Assembly (NCBI GenBank): GCA_964542875.1
Contig: CAZIWA010000008.1
Location: forward strand, 13,975 to 77,974
Direction of reading: 5' to 3'
DNA: 64,000 nucleotides
Source: CAZGOM01 sp964542875
GTDB lineage: Bacteria > Planctomycetota > Phycisphaerae > Phycisphaerales > Phycisphaeraceae
Positions 1 through 9,472 of this stretch are shown piece after piece. The notes beneath the pieces are model-generated. The model was not told where the DNA came from. It worked only from the letters and a program-made list of their open reading frames with translations, and ran no database searches. Both the position numbers and the translations under genes were made by a program. The number at the start of each line of letters is the position of its first letter. The stretch's first letter is position 1.

Positions 1-130
1 GGGCGCCTGCCCAAGCCGCGGATAATAAAAACCATACTATATTGCCAAGCCCGCTCTCTCGCTTTTTCCCCAAACCAAAACCCTTTCTGCCCGGCTCTAC
101 TCTTTTTCCTCTTGACACCCCGGTCTTCAA

Positions 131-151
131 ATATAAACTAGTCTTTATAAA
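131..151. promoter_or_regulatory. Operator-like site A (ATAAA-N6-TTTAT)
   Basis: Inverted repeat ATAAA-CTAGTC-TTTAT at 133-148, ending six bases before the ATG of the lyase gene. The same ATAAACTAG core recurs at 7130, 11877, 32409 and 33995, each time in front of a glycan-metabolism gene. Likely bound by the GntR-type regulator encoded at 11967; the recurrence is seen, the regulator assignment is inferred. The rest of 1-153 shows no gene. Confidence 0.6.
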
Positions 152-153
152 TC

Positions 154-2124
154 ATGATCCAAGACACCTTCATCACACGCCACGAGCTCGCCGCCGCCAA
201 AGCGCTCATCCAGCGCCACCCGCTGGCCCTGGAGATCGCCACCCGCTCCATCCTTGATCCCGCCCAGGCCGCCTGCCGACACGCTTTGCATGTCCCTGGT
301 CCTGTGGAATACCGCTTCCCGGAATATCACGCCGCAGACACCGGCAGCCCTCTCTCCTTTGATGCCCGCGACATCGCAGCGACGCGAGATGCCTCCGGCC
401 GCCCCGTCCGCGGCCCCGGCGTCGACCGCGCCTGGGTCAATCTCGTCCACAACACCAACGCCAACGACGCCCGCACCTGCGCCCTCGCCGGCGCACTCTT
501 TGATCACACCCCCTCCATCGACCGCGCCCGCGGCATCCTCCTCGCCTACGCGCAAAACTACCCGTCTTACTTCCCCACAGGCCGCGCCAGCTGGACATGG
601 GGCCGCGTCACCTGCTCCGGACTTGAAGAAGCCATCTGGCTCCTCTCCATGCTCTGGGCCGCTGAAACCCTCGACAAGACCGGCCGCCTCTCCCAGGCCG
701 AGACGTCTCTCCTGAAAACCAACCTCTTCGAGCCCGGGATCGACCTCCTCTGGGGCGATGTCCCCCGCATCCACAACATCCGGATGTGGAACAACGCCGC
801 CATCGGCTGCGTCGGCTTCGCCTTTGCCGACCGCCACGCCATCCGCCACGCCGTCTTTGGTGAGGTCGGGTTCCGTCAGCAAACCGTCGACGGCTTCACC
901 GCCGACGGCATGCAATATGAAGGCTCTCCCGGCTATCACGACTACGGCCTCACCGCCATGCTCTTCCTCGCCGAGGCGATGTCTCGAAACGGCATGCGCC
1001 CCTATCAGGAAACCCTGCTTCAAAACGCACTCCTCATTCCCTTCCAGCTCATGATGCCCGACGGCCGCATGCCCGCGCTTAACGACTGCTGGGCAGGCAC
1101 CACCATTCCCACCCGGCTCTACGGCACCGCGGCCCTGCGTTACAAGGACCCCGCCGTCTCCGCCGCCAGCACCCACGCCTTTAAAGCCTGGCAGGCCGCG
1201 GGTTACGGGCCGGACACCACCGTTGCCGACTGGAACCACACCCCCGCCTACTACGGCCGCCAGCAGATCGACTGGCTCCTGGCCCTTGAATCGCTGGACT
1301 TCACCCTTCCCCTCGTCCCCGCGCCCAGCGTGCAGTTAAAAGGCTCCGGCATCGGCATCGCCCGGCCCGCCGCAGATTCCTATGCGCTTTTAAAATGCTC
1401 CCGCAAAGGCTCCGGCCACGACCATCACGACAAACTCTCCCTCCTCTATTGGCACGCCGGCACGCCCTGGCTTCAGGACAAAGGGTCCAGCAGCTATTCC
1501 TCCAACATGCACGAAGGCTGGTTTAAGACCACCCTCGCCCACAACACCGTGCTCGCCGACCAGCTCTCCCATGAACGCACCGACGCCACGCTCCATGGCG
1601 CCGCCCAAACGCATCTCGCAGGCGGCGCCCGCCCTTACCCCGACGCCATGCCGGATGTCACCTTCCAGCGCAACATCACCCTCACCGGCGACACCCTCCA
1701 CGACGTCTTCACCTGCTCCGCAAAACAAACCCGCACATTCGATTACGTGCTCCACCCCATGGGCCGCCTGCTGCCCCACAACCACCGGTTTGAGCCGTTG
1801 GCCGAGTCTTTAGGCCCCACCCAGGCTTATAAAAACCTCACCAATGTTTCCCGCCTGCGCCTCAGCACGGCTCCCACGCTTACCTTTTCCCAGCCCTCGG
1901 GCATCCTCACCCTGGACCTCTCCAGTCTTGGGCACAACGCCGTCGTCCACACCGCCAACGCCCCCTCCAGCACCACCGACCACACCATTCTGGGCGATGT
2001 CGTCATCATCCGAATTTCCGGCATCCAGGCCCGATTCGAACTGCGTTTCCACGCGGCCGCCACTTCCACCGGCGCACCTGCCACCCCACTTGAAAAAACA
2101 GACCGTCTGGTCTCCACTCCTTGA
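154..2124 (+). CDS. Heparinase II/III-family polysaccharide lyase-like protein
   Basis: A 656-residue protein resembling the heparinase II/III and oligo-alginate lyase group: an N-terminal alpha/alpha toroid and a C-terminal beta-sandwich. Visible landmarks are HNIRMWNNAAIG in the toroid, then YEGSPGYHDYGL, and HDHHDKLSLLYW near residue 425 starting the heparinase II/III C-terminal domain. Enzymes of this kind cleave uronic-acid glycans by beta-elimination. No signal peptide is visible from the chosen ATG, so it may act on imported oligosaccharides in the cytoplasm, unlike many secreted relatives. It heads a plus-strand series with the DUF4838, Gfo/Idh and FAD-oxidoreductase genes; its TGA at 2122-2124 lies just before the next ATG. 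Operator-like site A sits directly upstream. The exact substrate cannot be read from the sequence. Confidence 0.85.
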   Translation: MIQDTFITRHELAAAKALIQRHPLALEIATRSILDPAQAACRHALHVPGPVEYRFPEYHAADTGSPLSFDARDIAATRDASGRPVRGPGVDRAWVNLVHNTNANDARTCALAGALFDHTPSIDRARGILLAYAQNYPSYFPTGRASWTWGRVTCSGLEEAIWLLSMLWAAETLDKTGRLSQAETSLLKTNLFEPGIDLLWGDVPRIHNIRMWNNAAIGCVGFAFADRHAIRHAVFGEVGFRQQTVDGFTADGMQYEGSPGYHDYGLTAMLFLAEAMSRNGMRPYQETLLQNALLIPFQLMMPDGRMPALNDCWAGTTIPTRLYGTAALRYKDPAVSAASTHAFKAWQAAGYGPDTTVADWNHTPAYYGRQQIDWLLALESLDFTLPLVPAPSVQLKGSGIGIARPAADSYALLKCSRKGSGHDHHDKLSLLYWHAGTPWLQDKGSSSYSSNMHEGWFKTTLAHNTVLADQLSHERTDATLHGAAQTHLAGGARPYPDAMPDVTFQRNITLTGDTLHDVFTCSAKQTRTFDYVLHPMGRLLPHNHRFEPLAESLGPTQAYKNLTNVSRLRLSTAPTLTFSQPSGILTLDLSSLGHNAVVHTANAPSSTTDHTILGDVVIIRISGIQARFELRFHAAATSTGAPATPLEKTDRLVSTP

Positions 2125-2132
2125 GTTACATC

Positions 2133-4496
2133 ATGAAACACTCGCTTGCCTGCGTACTGGCCCTCTTCATCCTCACGCTGTTTTGCGCAGCCGCGCCCGC
2201 CGTCGCTGCTCCCATCCGGCTCGTACCTCAATCCACCGTCATCGTCACGCCAGACCCGGCCATCCGGGAGTGCGATCAGGCCGCCGGCCTCATGCGCACC
2301 TGGCTCCGCAAAATCTACAAATCAGATTCCGGCTTTGAGATCGTTTCGGACAAAAAACTCGCCGCCCTTCCCGCCTCCCAGGATCGCTTCATCATCTCCG
2401 TCGGCCCCACCAGCCTCGCTCCGGCCGCCGCCGCTCCCTCAGACCTCGGCCCCGACGGCTACGCCATCAAGCGCACCGGCAGCCTCCTCACCCTTCAGGG
2501 CGCGGACTTCGGCAACTTTCTCGCCGGCGTCGGCTTCCTCGACAAAATCGCCGGTGTCCGCTTCTACCTCCCCGGCGACGACTTCGTCAGCCTCCCCGCA
2601 AACCCCTGGGTCGAGTTCGACGCCGTCGACATCAAAACCAGCCCCTTCGTCACCTCCTGCTTCCTCTCGGGCATCAACGTCGACGACCTCCCCGCCGCCA
2701 ACTGGGCCCGCATCAACGCCGGCTGGCGCCGCAAAGGCGGCACCCACCAGCACAATCTCTTTGAAATCTTCCCCCCCAAGAAATACGCCGAATCCCACCC
2801 CGAAATCTACCCCATCCGCGAAGGCAAACGCTACATCCCCGGCTCCGCCCGCGATCAGGAATGGCAAATCAATTTCCTGGAACCCAAGACCATCCAGGTC
2901 GCCGAAGAATCCATCCTCGCCTACTTCGCCGCCAAGCCCAACGACCAATACGTCGCCCTCAGCATCAACGACGGCCGCAACTACAGCCAGGACGACGTCA
3001 CCAACGCCCGCATCGCCGCCATCAAGGCCAAGCTCCCCAACGACCCCGGCGCGCAGGACAAAGCCACTTCTGAAATCTACTGGGAGTTCATCGACAAGCT
3101 CGCCCGCAGAATCCAGGAAAAAGCTCCCGGCAAACGGCTGGTCTGCCTCGCCTACGGCCCCACCCGTTTCCCCCCTGCCGCCAAACTCCCCGACAACGTC
3201 GTCGTCTTCACGAACCTTCACATCGGCGAACTCCCCGTCGACGGCTTTTTGGATAAGGACGCCTCCGGCCTCTCCCCGCTGGACCGCTGGATCGCTTCCG
3301 CCAACCACTTCGGCAATCACGACTGGTACCAGGGCTCGGGCTACCTCATCCCCCGGATCTACTCCGGTTACAACGCCCGCTTCATGCGCGCTCTCAAGGA
3401 GCGCACCCCCGACGCTTACATGCACACCGAGTGCTACCCCAACTGGGGCCTGGACGGCCCCAAGCTCTGGGTGCTCACCCAGCTCTGGTGGGACCCCTCA
3501 CTCGACCCCGCCAAGCTCACCAGGCAGTTCTGCGACGACCTGTTCGGCCCCGCCGCCAAGCCCATGAACCTCTATTTCGCCCGGCTTGAAGTCCTCTGGG
3601 AACAGCTCAACATCACCGACGGCCCCGAGCGCAAGCTCATGCGCTGGGATTCCCAGTTCCGCGCCTCGCCCACCGCCATGGCCATCATCAAGGAATGCCG
3701 CGGTTACCTCGACCAGGCCCTCACCGACGCCAAGGCGGACCCCACGGCCCTTGCCCGCATCACCTTCTTCTCCGACTGCTACGGCCTCTCCGAACGCATG
3801 TTCGCCCTGGCCACCAAAACCCAGCCCACCGAAGAAGACCGCAAAGCCATCGAAACCTACATCGCGGAAAAAGTCCTCATCTATCCCCTCTCTCTGCATC
3901 ACAAGAACCAAGCCATGCTCGGCCTCGGCGAGCTCTATTGGGCACGCGTCCGCTCCGCCGCCAAGCCCTTTGAAGTCCCCTCCGTCACCATACCCAACCC
4001 CGGCACTCCCTCCGCCATCAAAGGCAGCACCCCCACCGGCCCCTGGGCCATCAAGTCAGGCGGCAAGGACCCCGGCCAAACCACCGCCCAGCTCGCCGCC
4101 GACGCCAAATTCCTCTACGTCACCATCACCTGCCCCTTCGCCGACACCAGCAAGCTCATCGAAACACCCGACGACTCCTGGCGGTCCGACAACATTGAAT
4201 TTTTCTTCGACCTCGACGGCAACCGTGACGCCTATGAACGCCAGTTCTGGGTCAAAACCTCCGGCCGTGTCGTCAACTTCAAAGGCTCCGACGACCCCAA
4301 CCTCAAACCCGTCGCCGCCGTCGAAAAACAACCCAACCAATACACCGTGCGCGTCGCCATCCCCCGCGCCTACCTCCCCGGCCAGGACCCCTCTAAAATC
4401 GGCCTTCTTCTGGTCCGCAACGAATTTAAAACCGTTCAGGCGGCCAACCAGCTCAACTACACCACCGTCTGGTCCGGCCTCCTTAAACTTCCATAA
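2133..4496 (+). CDS. Secreted DUF4838 protein with C-terminal CBM9-like domain
   Basis: The ATG at 2133 is chosen over a TTG at 2121 because it opens directly on a signal peptide (MKHSLACVLALFILTLF, cleavage probably near AVAA). The 787-residue product matches the DUF4838 family, related in fold to alpha-glucuronidases: an N-terminal beta domain, then a barrel-like region with GGTHQHN, NDGRNYSQDD, FGNHDWYQG and ECYPNWGLDGPK. The last roughly 170 residues, including DSWRSDNIEFFFDLDGN, look like a family 9 carbohydrate-binding (DOMON) sandwich. It is probably a periplasmic or exported glycosidase or glycan-binding protein. It starts eight bases after the lyase stop. A close paralogue without signal peptide lies at 9465-11864. 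Confidence 0.85.
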   Translation: MKHSLACVLALFILTLFCAAAPAVAAPIRLVPQSTVIVTPDPAIRECDQAAGLMRTWLRKIYKSDSGFEIVSDKKLAALPASQDRFIISVGPTSLAPAAAAPSDLGPDGYAIKRTGSLLTLQGADFGNFLAGVGFLDKIAGVRFYLPGDDFVSLPANPWVEFDAVDIKTSPFVTSCFLSGINVDDLPAANWARINAGWRRKGGTHQHNLFEIFPPKKYAESHPEIYPIREGKRYIPGSARDQEWQINFLEPKTIQVAEESILAYFAAKPNDQYVALSINDGRNYSQDDVTNARIAAIKAKLPNDPGAQDKATSEIYWEFIDKLARRIQEKAPGKRLVCLAYGPTRFPPAAKLPDNVVVFTNLHIGELPVDGFLDKDASGLSPLDRWIASANHFGNHDWYQGSGYLIPRIYSGYNARFMRALKERTPDAYMHTECYPNWGLDGPKLWVLTQLWWDPSLDPAKLTRQFCDDLFGPAAKPMNLYFARLEVLWEQLNITDGPERKLMRWDSQFRASPTAMAIIKECRGYLDQALTDAKADPTALARITFFSDCYGLSERMFALATKTQPTEEDRKAIETYIAEKVLIYPLSLHHKNQAMLGLGELYWARVRSAAKPFEVPSVTIPNPGTPSAIKGSTPTGPWAIKSGGKDPGQTTAQLAADAKFLYVTITCPFADTSKLIETPDDSWRSDNIEFFFDLDGNRDAYERQFWVKTSGRVVNFKGSDDPNLKPVAAVEKQPNQYTVRVAIPRAYLPGQDPSKIGLLLVRNEFKTVQAANQLNYTTVWSGLLKLP

Positions 4497-4522
4497 TCCC
4501 CACGCGTTGCCTGAAGCAATCT

Positions 4523-4541
4523 CTCTCCCCCTCAGGGGAGC
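4523..4541. repeat. Short intergenic hairpin CTCCCC-CTCA-GGGGAG
   Basis: Perfect six-base-pair stem with a CTCA loop between the DUF4838 and Gfo/Idh genes. It resembles the start of the CCCTCTC...GAGAGGG element at 35291-35324 and could be a REP-like fragment or an mRNA-processing hairpin. Confidence 0.4.
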
Positions 4542-4619
4542 GCTCGAACGAAGGTGTCGTTTCTCTGCCCCTCCGCATACTGTCTTCTAAACCTCCTTAC
4601 CCCTCAAAAAAAACTCGCC

Positions 4620-5678
4620 ATGAAAATCGCCATCGCCGGCCTGGGCCGGATGGGCCAAACCATCCTTCCCGTCGTCAAATCCGCCCCGCAAACATCCACC
4701 ATCATCGGCTTTGATCCCTCTCCCGAGGCCCGGGCCGCCGCCACCCAAAAGCACGGCATCCTCGCCACCTCTGCATATCAGGACATCCTCAAAGACCCCG
4801 CCGTTCGGCTCGTCTTCATCACCGCGCCCAACCAGGAGCACGCCCCCCTGGCGCTCCAGGCCCTCGCCGCCAGCAAAGCCGTCATGTGTGAAAAGCCCAT
4901 GGCTACAACCCTCACCGATGCCCAGCAGATGGCCGCAGCCCCTGGCTTTCTCCAGATTGGTTTTGAACTTCGCTATTCACGCCTCTATGAGCTCGTCAAA
5001 GAGCGCATCGACGCCGGTCTTCTTGGCAAGGCCGTCCACACCCAGTGCACCTACATCTGTTCTGAATTCCACGGAAAAGGCTCTTGGCGAAACCTCCCCT
5101 CCGCCGCCGGCGGCATGTTCGGCGAAAAACTCTCCCACTACGTCGATCTCCCCCGCTGGTGGATCAACTCCCCCGTCCAGTCCGTCTACAGCGCATCCTC
5201 TCCAAACGTCGTCCCATACTTCCAGGTCCGTGACAACTACCAGACCACCGTCCGCTACGCCGACGGCTCCGTCAGCCACCTCACCTTCATGATGTCCCTG
5301 GCGCAAACCCACCCCAAAGACCCTTTGCAGGACCTCCTTTCCGTCCAGAAAGACGACGGCCACGAGCTCCGCTTCCTCATCCTCGGCACAAAAGGCGCCA
5401 TCGAAACCAACGTCTTCCACCGCCGCCTGCGCCGCTGGGAATTTGGCGATTCCCCCACCGGCATCACCAGCAAAATCGTCGAAGAGCTCTCCTGGCTCGC
5501 CCACGAAGACCACACCTACATCCACAACACCTCCGCCCAGGCATTGGATGTCATTGCCCGCGTGTCCGCCGGCAAGGCCCCCCGCACCAGCGCCGCAGAT
5601 GCCCTCCAAACCATGCGCGTCGTCTTCGCCGCCGAAGAATCCTCCACCACCGGCCACCAAATTACGCTCCCCGCCTGA
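4620..5678 (+). CDS. Gfo/Idh/MocA-family NAD(P)-dependent oxidoreductase
   Basis: A 352-residue dehydrogenase. The ATG at 4620 gives MKIAIAGLGRMG, putting the Rossmann GxGxxG motif at the extreme N-terminus; an in-frame GTG at 4554 would only add an unrelated leader. The EKP motif (VMCEKPMATT near residue 98) supplies the usual catalytic lysine of the family. The C-terminal substrate domain contains GGMFGEKLSHYVDLPRWW. The family oxidises or epimerises sugars, inositols and uronates. It is third in the locus 1 series, 123 bases after DUF4838, and no strong ribosome-binding site is visible, so it relies on an upstream promoter or on readthrough. Four Gfo/Idh paralogues occur in the window, one per glycan locus; the substrate is unknown. 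Confidence 0.9.
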   Translation: MKIAIAGLGRMGQTILPVVKSAPQTSTIIGFDPSPEARAAATQKHGILATSAYQDILKDPAVRLVFITAPNQEHAPLALQALAASKAVMCEKPMATTLTDAQQMAAAPGFLQIGFELRYSRLYELVKERIDAGLLGKAVHTQCTYICSEFHGKGSWRNLPSAAGGMFGEKLSHYVDLPRWWINSPVQSVYSASSPNVVPYFQVRDNYQTTVRYADGSVSHLTFMMSLAQTHPKDPLQDLLSVQKDDGHELRFLILGTKGAIETNVFHRRLRRWEFGDSPTGITSKIVEELSWLAHEDHTYIHNTSAQALDVIARVSAGKAPRTSAADALQTMRVVFAAEESSTTGHQITLPA

Positions 5679-5725
5679 CCCCCTCTTACTTGTCCCCTGT
5701 ACCTTTTCCCATATACCCTTCCCTC

Positions 5726-7084
5726 ATGCCCCACACCATTCAAGAGCCCGCGCAGGACGTCCCGATCTGTCACGAAGCAGACCTCTGCGTCGTCGGCGGC
5801 AGCACCACCGGCCTCTTCGCCGCCATCGCCGCCGCACGCATGGGCCTCTCTGTAGCCATCATCGAAGCCTTCGGATACTTCGGCGGCACCGCCACCGCCT
5901 CCCTCGTCAACGTCTGGCACTCCCCCTTCGACGAAACCGGCAATCTCACCATCATGTCCGGCCTCGGCCACGAATGCATTCAACTCCTCAAATCCGACGA
6001 CGCCGTCATCGACCGCGGTCACAACCACAGTTGGACCTATGCCTTCTCCCCCTACGCCCTCGTCATGGCGCTGGATCAAATGCTCCTGGCCCACCCCTCC
6101 ATCCGTCCCTTCCTTCACGCACGCTTCGTCCGCCCCGTCATGAACGGCGCCGGCGCCGCCCAGGCCATCATCATCGAAGACAAGTCAGGCCGCCGCGCCA
6201 TCAAAGCCAAAGCCTTCATCGATGCCTCCGGCGATTGCGATCTCGCCCACCGCGCCGGCCTCCAGACCTACACACGCCCCAAAATTCAGCCTCCCACCAC
6301 CTGCATCATGGTCTCCGGCCTCACCAGCACCCGCCAGGAACTTCTAAACGCCGTCTTTGATCCCCAATTTCCTGACCCCCTCAAACCCGGCTTCCTCTGG
6401 GCCGCCCCCATGCCCGGCGGCGCTCTCCAGATGATCGCCGGCACCCGCGCCCACGGCGCAGACTGCTCCGACGCCGATCAACTCACCCAGGCCGAATTTG
6501 AAGGCCGCCGCCAGGCCCGCACCATCCTCCGCAGAATCAAAGCCCACGCCCCCGGCCAGGCCAACGTCCGACTCGAAGGCCTCCCCGCCAGGATTGGCAT
6601 TCGCGAGTCTCGTCACACCCGCTGCCTTCACCAGCTCACCGAATCCGAAGTCTTGAATTGCCGCCGCTTCGACGACGCCATCGCCAACGGCAGCTACCGG
6701 GTCGACGTACACTCCGCTCACGGCGACGGCCTCACCTTCCGCTACCTCGATGGCCGCGAGCACACCGTCCATTCCACCGGCCCCGGCACTCATTCCACCT
6801 GGCGCAAGGAAGGCCTCATCACTTCGGACGCCCCTCGTTACTACCAGGTGCCCTACCGCTCACTGGTCCCCATCGGCTCCCAGAACATCCTCGTCGCCGG
6901 CCGCTGCATCGATGCCGATGAAGGCGCTTTCGGAGCCATGCGCGTCATGGTCAACAGCGCCCAGACCGGCCAGGCCGCGGGCATCGCCGCAGCCCTTGCC
7001 GTCAGACACAACACCCCCGTCGCCCAGGTCAATCCCCAGGCCCTTCGCAACACCCTCGGCGCCCAGGGCGCGACCGTTTTATGA
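5726..7084 (+). CDS. FAD-dependent oxidoreductase (PF12831-type)
   Basis: A 452-residue flavoprotein. The ATG at 5726 is preferred to a TTG at 5690. An N-terminal dinucleotide-binding motif, CVVGGSTTGLFAAIAAARMG (residues about 21-40), is followed by IIEAFGYFGGTATASL, the pattern of the FAD_oxidored family. Further FAD contacts are visible in FIDASGDCDLAHRAG and in the C-terminal NILVAGRCIDADEGAFGAMRVM. Members are common in planctomycete glycan loci, where their substrate is mostly unknown; oxidation of a sugar or an organic acid is likely. It is the last gene of the locus 1 series, 47 bases after the Gfo/Idh stop, and ends 99 bases before the pseudopilin. Confidence 0.85.
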   Translation: MPHTIQEPAQDVPICHEADLCVVGGSTTGLFAAIAAARMGLSVAIIEAFGYFGGTATASLVNVWHSPFDETGNLTIMSGLGHECIQLLKSDDAVIDRGHNHSWTYAFSPYALVMALDQMLLAHPSIRPFLHARFVRPVMNGAGAAQAIIIEDKSGRRAIKAKAFIDASGDCDLAHRAGLQTYTRPKIQPPTTCIMVSGLTSTRQELLNAVFDPQFPDPLKPGFLWAAPMPGGALQMIAGTRAHGADCSDADQLTQAEFEGRRQARTILRRIKAHAPGQANVRLEGLPARIGIRESRHTRCLHQLTESEVLNCRRFDDAIANGSYRVDVHSAHGDGLTFRYLDGREHTVHSTGPGTHSTWRKEGLITSDAPRYYQVPYRSLVPIGSQNILVAGRCIDADEGAFGAMRVMVNSAQTGQAAGIAAALAVRHNTPVAQVNPQALRNTLGAQGATVL

Positions 7085-7129
7085 ATCTTTGTTTTTTCTC
7101 TCAATAAACCATTGCTAAACGTCTCAAAT

Positions 7130-7150
7130 TAATTAAACTGGTTTTTATTT
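7130..7150. promoter_or_regulatory. Operator-like site E (variant)
   Basis: ATTAAACTGGTTTTTAT at 7132-7148 matches the ATAAACTAG...TTTAT consensus with a few changes and keeps the quasi-palindromic AAACTGGTTT centre. It lies 34 bases before the pseudopilin start, suggesting control together with the lyase operon. It is the weakest of the five sites. Confidence 0.4.
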
Positions 7151-7183
7151 CCAGCCTCCACTTCAGGTTCCCAGGAGCTCACC

Positions 7184-8008
7184 ATGCGTCTTAATCACCA
7201 TAAAAAAGCCTTTACGCTGATCGAGCTTCTGGTGGTCATCGCCATTATCGCGATGCTCATCTCCGTTCTTCTCCCCTCCTTGGGTGAAGCCCGCAAAAAC
7301 GCGCAAGGCGCCATCTGCCTCGGCAACAACAAGCAAATCTTCCTCGCCATGAATGCCTACACCACGGACTTTCGGGGCTGGGAGCCAGACCCCACCACCG
7401 AATACGCCAACGCCTCTAATTCCTGGTTCGTCGGCACCAGCACGGAGCTCAGCTATTCGGTTTATTCCAACAAGCTCGCCATCCAGCAGTACATCCCTTT
7501 TGAAGTCCGCGCCGGTACCGCAGACCGCAAATCAAACTCACTCAAAGTCTTCACCTGCCCGCTTGAGGCAAACGTCGCCACCTACCCCGCCCCCAACACC
7601 AAGCTCTCCTACTACCCCGTCGAAAACCACCTGGGCCGCCGCGGCACCGCCGGTGCCTGGGCAGGCGGCGCCCCCGGCTACACCCGCATGAGCAACGTCT
7701 ACAAAATCCAAAAACCTTCCTCCCTCTTCATGCTCGTCGAAGCAAATGGCCTGGACCGCGGCTCCGCCATCGGCAGCATCTTCGCCACTTACACCGTCCG
7801 CCCCTCCGATGCCATCAACGTCACCTTCGTCACCTGGCTCCACGGCCTCACCAAAGCCACCCTCTACACCGACGGACACGCCCGCAACCTCAACGTCGAT
7901 CTCCTCAACTCCGCTTCCCCCGAAGAATTCACTGACAACTGGAACGTCAACGCCGACGCCCGCCTCTACCGCAACTACTCCGGCGGCACTTGGGTCAAAC
8001 TCCCCTAA
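7184..8008 (+). CDS. Pseudopilin-like protein (prepilin-type N-terminal methylation domain)
   Basis: A 274-residue protein with a type IV prepilin/type II pseudopilin leader: basic MRLNHHKKA, then FTLIELLVVIAIIAML, with processing expected between A and F and the usual glutamate five residues into the mature protein. The globular domain ends in H-X9-DG (WLHG...YTDGHA), typical of planctomycete pseudopilin families. AGGAG at 7173-7177 fixes the ATG. No secretion ATPase or other type II genes lie nearby, so it is probably a single surface or periplasmic protein exported by a pathway encoded elsewhere. Operator-like site E upstream suggests it belongs to the locus 1 regulon; a glycan-binding role is inference. 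Confidence 0.9.
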   Translation: MRLNHHKKAFTLIELLVVIAIIAMLISVLLPSLGEARKNAQGAICLGNNKQIFLAMNAYTTDFRGWEPDPTTEYANASNSWFVGTSTELSYSVYSNKLAIQQYIPFEVRAGTADRKSNSLKVFTCPLEANVATYPAPNTKLSYYPVENHLGRRGTAGAWAGGAPGYTRMSNVYKIQKPSSLFMLVEANGLDRGSAIGSIFATYTVRPSDAINVTFVTWLHGLTKATLYTDGHARNLNVDLLNSASPEEFTDNWNVNADARLYRNYSGGTWVKLP

Positions 8009-8021
8009 CCCCCCTCCGGGT

Positions 8022-8057
8022 GGCACACTGTAGACCGCCCACGGGCTACGGTGTGCC
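8022..8057. repeat. Long hairpin after the pseudopilin gene
   Basis: A 12-base-pair stem (GGCACACTGTAG with CTACGGTGTGCC, one G-T wobble) with an inner CCG/CGG stem. No T-run follows in either direction, so it is not a classical terminator. It may be a transcript-end structure or a dispersed repeat unit. The remaining bases to 8236 contain no recognisable gene. Confidence 0.55.
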
Positions 8058-8236
8058 TTCCCCGCGCCAACTAAAACCCCTCACTCACCTCACACCCAAA
8101 AACACGTTAGCCCGACGTGCAAACGAGGGTCTTCGGGTGACAAGCCCGGCTCGCGCACAACCCACAAAAACCATAACGCCCCCGCCAACGCCAGCCCATC
8201 CGGCCACCCCTACCTCCTCTTCCTTCGTATCTTCCC

Positions 8237-9472
8237 TCACGCCCGCCCCACCCATACCCCCGTCCTGATCGACTCTTCCAACGTATCCCCCAGCACATTC
8301 CACGACCCGAACTTCTTCGCGTACAACGGCGCCCCCGTATCCCCGTGATAGTTCTCCGCCATCGAACCGGATTCCACGATTCCTCTGGCCATTGTTCCCA
8401 CGATCTTCCGTGCCAGTTCAAACGCTTTCTCCTGATACCCATACAAACACAGCGCCTGACACATGAAATAGCACGTGGGAAACCACACCGGCCCTTGCCA
8501 GTTGGAGTTGGTCATCCGCCGATGGTCGCCAAAGCGTGTCGGGTTCCCCCATCGTGCGTTGTTGTAATACTCACTCTTGGCTGAAAGACTTCGGATCCCA
8601 AAGTCCGACCAGAAATGGTTCGCATCCAGCAGGTACCTGTCGATCATTCGCTTGGCCCTGTCTCGCGGTGCAATCCCCGCCCAAAGCGGCATCAGATTCG
8701 TCGACGTCTGAAACGCATACCGCCCGATCTCTCCTGACAATCCAAGCCCGCCCAGGCGCAGTGTCGCCCGGCCTTCCAGCAGGTTGTACGGCGCGTAGGA
8801 GTCTTCCTCCTCCACCCACAGATGCGCATTCACCGCGTCCGCCAGGCCCTGCGCCTTGCCGGCCCATTGGGCGGCCTTGCCCTCCATTCCCAATTCACGG
8901 GCCATCTGCGCACCCGCACGGCATTCCATCACCACCAGCGAAGGCAGATCGCATGGCACCGTGGAGTCCGGCAGAAAAAAAGTATGCGCCACATCGTTGT
9001 CGATTCCCCCGTACCATCCCACCCGGTAGCGCAGCAACCCCATCGGCGCTTTGTTCTCCACGAAAAAGAAGTTCAGATACTTCGCCAGCTTTTCAAAAAT
9101 CGCTTTACCCCACGCCACGTCCTGGGTCAGTTTCATGTACGCCAGCGCACCCTGAAACAAAAACGGCTGCGCGTGGTACACCGGCTGCATCCCTCGCGGT
9201 CCATGCTCCGCCCCCACCATGCTCGGCGTATATCCGTCTCCTCTCTGGTAGTGCGTCAGATTCTCCGGCAGATACCGCAAATACTCCGGATACCCCGCCA
9301 ATGCGCTGCGCAGCGCCGCATGGTGGTGGTCCCACGTATAGATGAACGTGCTGTAGTGTTCCCCATGCCCCACGCTCAGCCACGGCTGAGTGATCCACCC
9401 CGCCGCCGGCTGCCGCAATTTCGGCAAAATATCCCGGATATGCCCGGCCAGAACATCATTCGCATCAATCAT
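8237..9472 (-). CDS. GH63/trehalase-like (MGH1-type) glycoside hydrolase
   Basis: A 411-residue protein that fits an (alpha/alpha)6 barrel of the MGH1/GH63-like group. Visible landmarks are YTWDHHHAALR near residue 47, FQTSTNLMPLWAGIAP, MTNSNWQGPVWFPTCYFM and the C-terminal MAENYHGDTGAP, where GH63-type enzymes carry catalytic acidic residues. It lacks a signal peptide and is therefore probably cytoplasmic. Its ATG overlaps the TGA of the upstream DUF4838 gene by eight bases (9465-9472), indicating translational coupling, and the two products probably act in sequence on one oligosaccharide. At 411 residues it is short for GH63 and corresponds to the catalytic barrel alone. Substrate not determinable. 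Confidence 0.8.
   Translation of the reverse strand: MIDANDVLAGHIRDILPKLRQPAAGWITQPWLSVGHGEHYSTFIYTWDHHHAALRSALAGYPEYLRYLPENLTHYQRGDGYTPSMVGAEHGPRGMQPVYHAQPFLFQGALAYMKLTQDVAWGKAIFEKLAKYLNFFFVENKAPMGLLRYRVGWYGGIDNDVAHTFFLPDSTVPCDLPSLVVMECRAGAQMARELGMEGKAAQWAGKAQGLADAVNAHLWVEEEDSYAPYNLLEGRATLRLGGLGLSGEIGRYAFQTSTNLMPLWAGIAPRDRAKRMIDRYLLDANHFWSDFGIRSLSAKSEYYNNARWGNPTRFGDHRRMTNSNWQGPVWFPTCYFMCQALCLYGYQEKAFELARKIVGTMARGIVESGSMAENYHGDTGAPLYAKKFGSWNVLGDTLEESIRTGVWVGRA

Noticed and set aside
145..1239. Long minus-strand open frame opposite the lyase gene, and many similar frames opposite or within other genes
   Set aside because: They are glycine/valine- or proline/serine-rich shadows produced by the GC-rich third codon positions of the real genes and have no recognisable domains or start signals.
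8097..8160. Stretch with ACGTTAGCCC...CAAACGAGGGTCTTCGGG, reminiscent of planctomycete intergenic repeats
   Set aside because: Only one copy was seen in the window, so a repeat cannot be supported from this sequence alone.
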